Assembly (NCBI RefSeq): GCF_004919085.1
Contig: NZ_STGL01000008.1
Coordinates: 186,001 to 250,000, forward strand
Origin: Nocardioides sp. GY 10127
GTDB taxonomy: Bacteria > Actinomycetota > Actinomycetes > Propionibacteriales > Nocardioidaceae
Direction of reading: 5' to 3'
DNA: 64,000 nucleotides
Within the stretch, counting starts at the first letter, position 1. Each line of letters starts with the position of its first letter. This document shows positions 60,684-64,000 of this stretch, in pieces. The notes under the pieces were generated by a model that worked only from the letters and a program-made list of their open reading frames with translations, made no database searches and was not told the origin of the DNA. The position numbers and the translations under genes were made by a program.

Positions 60684-61844
60684 TCAGCGCGCCAGCAGGC
60701 CGATGCCCGCGCGGACCACGCGCCGGTCCCACGCCCGGGCCAGCGTGGTCTCGCCGCGGGTGAGCCGGGCGAACGAGCCCCAGCCGGGGCCGGCGAGCAG
60801 GTGGTGGAAGGCGGCAGGTCGCTTCTCGAACGCGGCCAGGCAGCGGCGTCCTGCCGCCATCTCCGGCAGGAGGTCCGCGGCCAGGGCCGCCTCGTAGGAC
60901 GAGACCAGCCCTCCGAGGTGGGAGGTGGACGCCGTGCCGAGGGCGTGCTCGGCGGCCACCCGGCCCGCGGCCAGGCCGGAGCGGACGGCGAAGGAGATCC
61001 CCTCCCGCGTCCACGGCTCGAGCAGCCCGGCGGCGTCCCCCGCGACGAGCAGGCTCCCCCGACCGAGCGGGGAGTCCGGCGTCCGGCAGCGCGTGAGGTG
61101 CCCGGAGTCGTGCCGCACCCGCAGGCCCCCGAGCCCCTGCTGGGCCACGAGGTCGCGCAGGTAGGCCTTGGTCTCGACCGGCCGCCCGGTGGCGGCGATG
61201 ACGCCGACGGTGAGCGAGTCCCCCTTGGGGAAGACCCAGCCGTAGGAGCCGGGCAGCGGGCCCCAGTCCAGGTGCACGCGGTCGGCCCACGCGGCGGCGA
61301 GCGGGCCGGCGTCCAGCTCCAGCTCGACGCCGAGGTCGGTCTCGGCGAGCCGGACTCCCACCGCCCGCGCGACGCGGCTCGACGTGCCGTCCGCGCCGAT
61401 GACGACGGACGCCCGCACCGGCCCCTCCGACGTGCTCAGCTCCACCGGGCCCTCGCCCTCGCCGGCCCCGGCGGGCAGCGCCCCCACCGAGACCCCGCAG
61501 CGCAGCTCGGCGCCGGCCTCGACAGCGGCGTCGGCCAGCCAGGCGTCGAGCTCGGTCCGCGCGGAGGTGCGCAGCACCGGGCCGCCGTCCGGGCTCCGGC
61601 GTTCCTTCGGCGACCCGCCGCGCAGCGTCATGGTCACGCGCGCGATGTCGGCCCGCACCGGCGGCGCCCCGGGCAGCGCCGCGAGGGTCGGCCCGATCAG
61701 CCCGCCCCCGCACGTCTTGTAGCGCGGCAGCACCGCCTTCTCCAGGACGACGACCCGGGCACCGGCCTGCGCCGCCGCCCGGGCCGCCGACGAACCGGCC
61801 GGGCCGGCCCCGACCACCACGACGTCGACGTGCTCTGCTGCCAC
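60684..61844 (-). CDS. Geranylgeranyl reductase family FAD protein, 386 aa
   Basis: Flavoprotein of the GGR/digeranylgeranyl-phospholipid reductase family: VVVVGAGPAGSSAARAAAQA, RYKTCGGGLIGPTLAAL, VVIGADGTSSRVARAVGV, WVFPKGDSLTVG, and LVAGDAAGLLEPWTREGISF. In actinobacteria such enzymes reduce isoprenoid chains (menaquinone, lipids) among others. GTG 61844. Precise substrate unknown. Confidence 0.85.
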   Translation of the reverse strand: MAAEHVDVVVVGAGPAGSSAARAAAQAGARVVVLEKAVLPRYKTCGGGLIGPTLAALPGAPPVRADIARVTMTLRGGSPKERRSPDGGPVLRTSARTELDAWLADAAVEAGAELRCGVSVGALPAGAGEGEGPVELSTSEGPVRASVVIGADGTSSRVARAVGVRLAETDLGVELELDAGPLAAAWADRVHLDWGPLPGSYGWVFPKGDSLTVGVIAATGRPVETKAYLRDLVAQQGLGGLRVRHDSGHLTRCRTPDSPLGRGSLLVAGDAAGLLEPWTREGISFAVRSGLAAGRVAAEHALGTASTSHLGGLVSSYEAALAADLLPEMAAGRRCLAAFEKRPAAFHHLLAGPGWGSFARLTRGETTLARAWDRRVVRAGIGLLAR

Positions 61845-61864
61845 GTCGGCAGGCTACGGCCGCC

Positions 61865-62815
61865 TCAGACGAGCACCGACGCCGGGCTGAGGTGCACGAC
61901 GTCCCCGACGTCCAGCCCGAGGGCCCGCGCGTGGGCGCGCGTGGTGACGACCTGCACCTCCTCGCCGGTGCGGTCCACCAGCACGGTGAGCCGCACCTCG
62001 AAGCCGACCCGCAGCAGCCGCACGACCACGCCGTCGAGCTCGTGGGCGGTGCGCACCGGCGACAGCTCGATCTCGTGGGGCCGCACCATCCGGCCCTCGA
62101 GCGTCGTCGTCTCGCCGAGGAAGCCCATCACGAAGTCGTTGGCCGGCTCGTCGTAGAGCTGGTCGGGCGTGCCGACCTGCTCGATCCGGCCCTGGTTGAC
62201 CACCACGATCTCGTCGGCGACCTCGAGGGCCTCCTCCTGGTCGTGGGTCACGAAGACGGTGGTCACCGGCACCTCGTCGTGCAGGCGACGCAGCCACTCG
62301 CGCAGCTCCTTGCGCACCTTCGCGTCCAGCGCGCCGAACGGCTCGTCGAGGAGCAGGACGGACGGCTCGACCGCCAGCGCCCGGGCCAGGGCCATGCGCT
62401 GCCGCTGACCGCCCGAGAGCTGGCTCGGCAGCCGGTGCGCGAACTGCCCGAGGTGGACGAGGTCGAGCAGCTCGTCCACCCGCTTCTTGATCTCCGCCTT
62501 GGGCCGCTTGCGGATCTCCAGGCCGAACGCGACGTTCTTGGCCACCGTCATGTGCTTGAAGACCGCGTAGTGCTGGAAGACGAACCCCACGTTGCGCCGC
62601 TGCGGCGGCAGGTGGGTCGCGTCGGTGCCCTCGATGGTCACCGTGCCGGAGTCGGCCGAGTCGAGCCCCGCGATGATCCGCAGCAGCGTCGACTTGCCGC
62701 CGCCGGAGGGGCCCAGCAGGGCGGTGAGCTGGCCGGTCGGCAGGCTCACGTTCACGTCGTCGAGCGCCACGAAGTCGCCGAAGCGCTTGGACACCCCCCG
62801 GACCTCGATGCTCAT
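61865..62815 (-). CDS. cysA: Sulfate/thiosulfate ABC transporter ATP-binding protein, 316 aa
   Basis: Walker [10 protein letters not shown], signature [16 protein letters not shown], Walker [22 protein letters not shown]-loop THDQEEA, and a C-terminal TOBE-like domain. The [18 protein letters not shown] sequence is typical of CysA. ATG 62815 overlaps the CysW stop (ATGA). Confidence 0.92.
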   Translation of the reverse strand: MSIEVRGVSKRFGDFVALDDVNVSLPTGQLTALLGPSGGGKSTLLRIIAGLDSADSGTVTIEGTDATHLPPQRRNVGFVFQHYAVFKHMTVAKNVAFGLEIRKRPKAEIKKRVDELLDLVHLGQFAHRLPSQLSGGQRQRMALARALAVEPSVLLLDEPFGALDAKVRKELREWLRRLHDEVPVTTVFVTHDQEEALEVADEIVVVNQGRIEQVGTPDQLYDEPANDFVMGFLGETTTLEGRMVRPHEIELSPVRTAHELDGVVVRLLRVGFEVRLTVLVDRTGEEVQVVTTRAHARALGLDVGDVVHLSPASVLV

Positions 62816-63645
62816 CGTTCTCCCTCACTGGGTCGGAGCAGGGCGACCACCACCAGGCACAGCACCGCCACGAGGGCGAGCACGAAGGCCACGGCGTAGG
62901 CGGTGTCCTGCTCGAAGTTCTGGTACTTCTGCTGGACGAGGACGGTCGCCACGACGGACTGACCGCTGATGTTGCCGGCGACGACCTTCACGGCGCCGAA
63001 CTCGCCGATCGAGCGGGCCAGCGAGAGCACGACGCCGTAGACGACGGCCCACTTGATGCTGGGCAGGGTGATCCGCAGGAAGGTCTGGCGCGTGCCGGCC
63101 CCGAGGCTGCGCGCGGCCTGCTCCTGGTCCTCCCCCAGCTCCTCGAGGACGGGGACGACCTCGCGGATCACCAGCGGCAGGGCCACGAAGCAGGTGGCCA
63201 TCACCATGCCCGGCCGGGAGAAGATGATGTCGACGCCGTGCTCGGCCAGCCACGGGCCGAACCAGCCGGTGCGCGGGTTGTAGACGAGCACCAGCGCCAG
63301 GCCGACCACCACGGGCGAGACCGACAGCGGCAGGTCCACGAGGGCCGAGAGCGCGCGCTGCCCCGGGAATCGGGTCCGCACCAGGAGGAGCGCGACCCCC
63401 ACGCCGAACACGGTGTTGATGACGACGGCCGCCACCGCGACCTGCGCGGTGAGCAGCAGGGCGTGCACGACGTCCGGGTCGGCGAAGGCGGTCGCCAGCG
63501 AGGTGAACCCGTCGGCGAAGGTGTGCCGCACGACGTAGGCGGACGGCCAGGCGACCAGCATGAGCAGGTAGCCGATCACGACCAGCCGCAGCGCCCACGT
63601 GAGCGCCGGGTTGCGGCGTCCGACGGCGGTGGAGGTCCTAGCCAC
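62812..63645 (-). CDS. cysW: Sulfate ABC transporter permease CysW, 277 aa
   Basis: Six-helix permease; EAA loop [20 protein letters not shown], and [37 protein letters not shown] are CysW segments. GTG 63645 overlaps the CysT stop by 8 nt. Confidence 0.92.
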   Translation of the reverse strand: MARTSTAVGRRNPALTWALRLVVIGYLLMLVAWPSAYVVRHTFADGFTSLATAFADPDVVHALLLTAQVAVAAVVINTVFGVGVALLLVRTRFPGQRALSALVDLPLSVSPVVVGLALVLVYNPRTGWFGPWLAEHGVDIIFSRPGMVMATCFVALPLVIREVVPVLEELGEDQEQAARSLGAGTRQTFLRITLPSIKWAVVYGVVLSLARSIGEFGAVKVVAGNISGQSVVATVLVQQKYQNFEQDTAYAVAFVLALVAVLCLVVVALLRPSEGER

Positions 63646-64000
63646 GACGCGCCACCCACCTCTGGCCGAGGTCCAGCACCACGATCGCCAGCAGGGCGAT
63701 GAGGAGCATGACCGTGGCCAGCGCCGCGGCCGCCGCCGTGTTGCCGCCCTCGATCGAGGAGAACAGGCGGACGGAGACCACCTCGGTGCGCCCGGGCAGG
63801 TTGCCCGAGAGCAGGACGACGGCGCCGTACTCGCTGATCGCGCGGGCGAAGCTCAGCGCCGCGCCCGAGAAGATCGCGGGCACGAGCGCCGGCAGGACGA
63901 CCCGACGGAACGTCGTGAAGCGGTCGGCGCCCAGGGCCGCGGCCGCGTCCTCGGCGTCCGTGTCGATCTCCTCGAGCACCGGCTGCACCGTGCGCACCAC
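63638..64000 (-). CDS. cysT: Sulfate ABC transporter permease CysT, C-terminal part (gene starts beyond the window)
   Basis: Visible 120 residues: EDAAAALGADRFTTFRRVVL (EAA loop), SFARAISEYGAVVLLSGNLP and a final helix. Stop TAG at 63640-63638. Paired with CysW and CysA; the binding protein would lie outside the window. Confidence 0.9.
   Translation of the reverse strand: MVRTVQPVLEEIDTDAEDAAAALGADRFTTFRRVVLPALVPAIFSGAALSFARAISEYGAVVLLSGNLPGRTEVVSVRLFSSIEGGNTAAAAALATVMLLIALLAIVVLDLGQRWVARRG

Overview
The window is a high-GC actinobacterial chromosome segment, most likely from the Nocardioidaceae (Nocardioides-like). This rests on the GC-rich third codon positions, the many GTG starts, the GTGA/ATGA start-stop overlaps and the family content: MocR, PucR, IclR and CaiB regulators or enzymes, HyuAB, and a YajQ and CysTWA chromosome backbone. 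The species cannot be fixed from sequence reading alone.

Layout. 1-9.5 kb (minus strand): a catabolic block with a CaiC-like acyl-CoA ligase translationally coupled to a VOC protein, and the series hyuA, hyuB, FAD amine-oxidase-like protein, aldehyde dehydrogenase. 9.7-17.9 kb: an MFS exporter and a 3-hydroxyacyl-CoA dehydrogenase facing a PucR regulator, a TetR regulator, and a CaiB-type CoA-transferase with a glutaryl-CoA dehydrogenase-like enzyme (probably glutarate or related acyl-CoA use) beside a second TetR. 17.7-21.7 kb: a DHA2 drug exporter and a divergent MocR / flavin split-barrel pair. 21.9-31.5 kb: an aromatic ring-cleavage block with a flavin aromatic hydroxylase, a frameshifted SDR, an AraC regulator, an amidohydrolase, a LigA/LigB-type extradiol dioxygenase, a citryl-CoA-lyase-like protein and a CaiB transferase, with a divergent IclR regulator. 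31.7-36.2 kb: a polar amino-acid ABC importer with a glutamine-amidotransferase-like hydrolase and a LacI regulator. 36.2-44.9 kb: a sugar operon (binding protein, two permeases, an (alpha/alpha)6-barrel glycosidase, a GH127 enzyme with a frameshift, and a LacI regulator) tied together by one operator motif.

45.1-58.8 kb is a genomic island in the 3' half of a tRNA-Tyr(GTA) gene. Three copies of the tRNA 3' end plus its terminator (about 45.1, 47.2 and 58.7 kb) divide it into a decayed inner element (truncated, frameshifted integrase plus a Fic protein) and a larger element. The larger one carries an IS3-family element, a frameshifted IS110-family transposase, a lower-GC operon encoding a secreted protein of unknown role and a two-helix membrane protein, an IS256 remnant, a phosphotransferase, a small Zn-ribbon protein, an intact tyrosine integrase, a second Fic protein and a flavin monooxygenase. 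Both integrase genes are followed by the same TCGGAA-N13-TTCCGA palindrome.

58.9-64 kb returns to backbone genes: yajQ, then a HEPN/MNT toxin-antitoxin pair flanked by a duplication of the yajQ 3' end, a geranylgeranyl-reductase-like flavoprotein, and the sulfate importer genes cysA, cysW and cysT (cut by the window end). The most notable non-gene signals are a four-copy family of 39-45 nt palindromes between genes, a tandem hairpin array at 21.7 kb, and the yajQ 3'-end duplication around the toxin-antitoxin pair.
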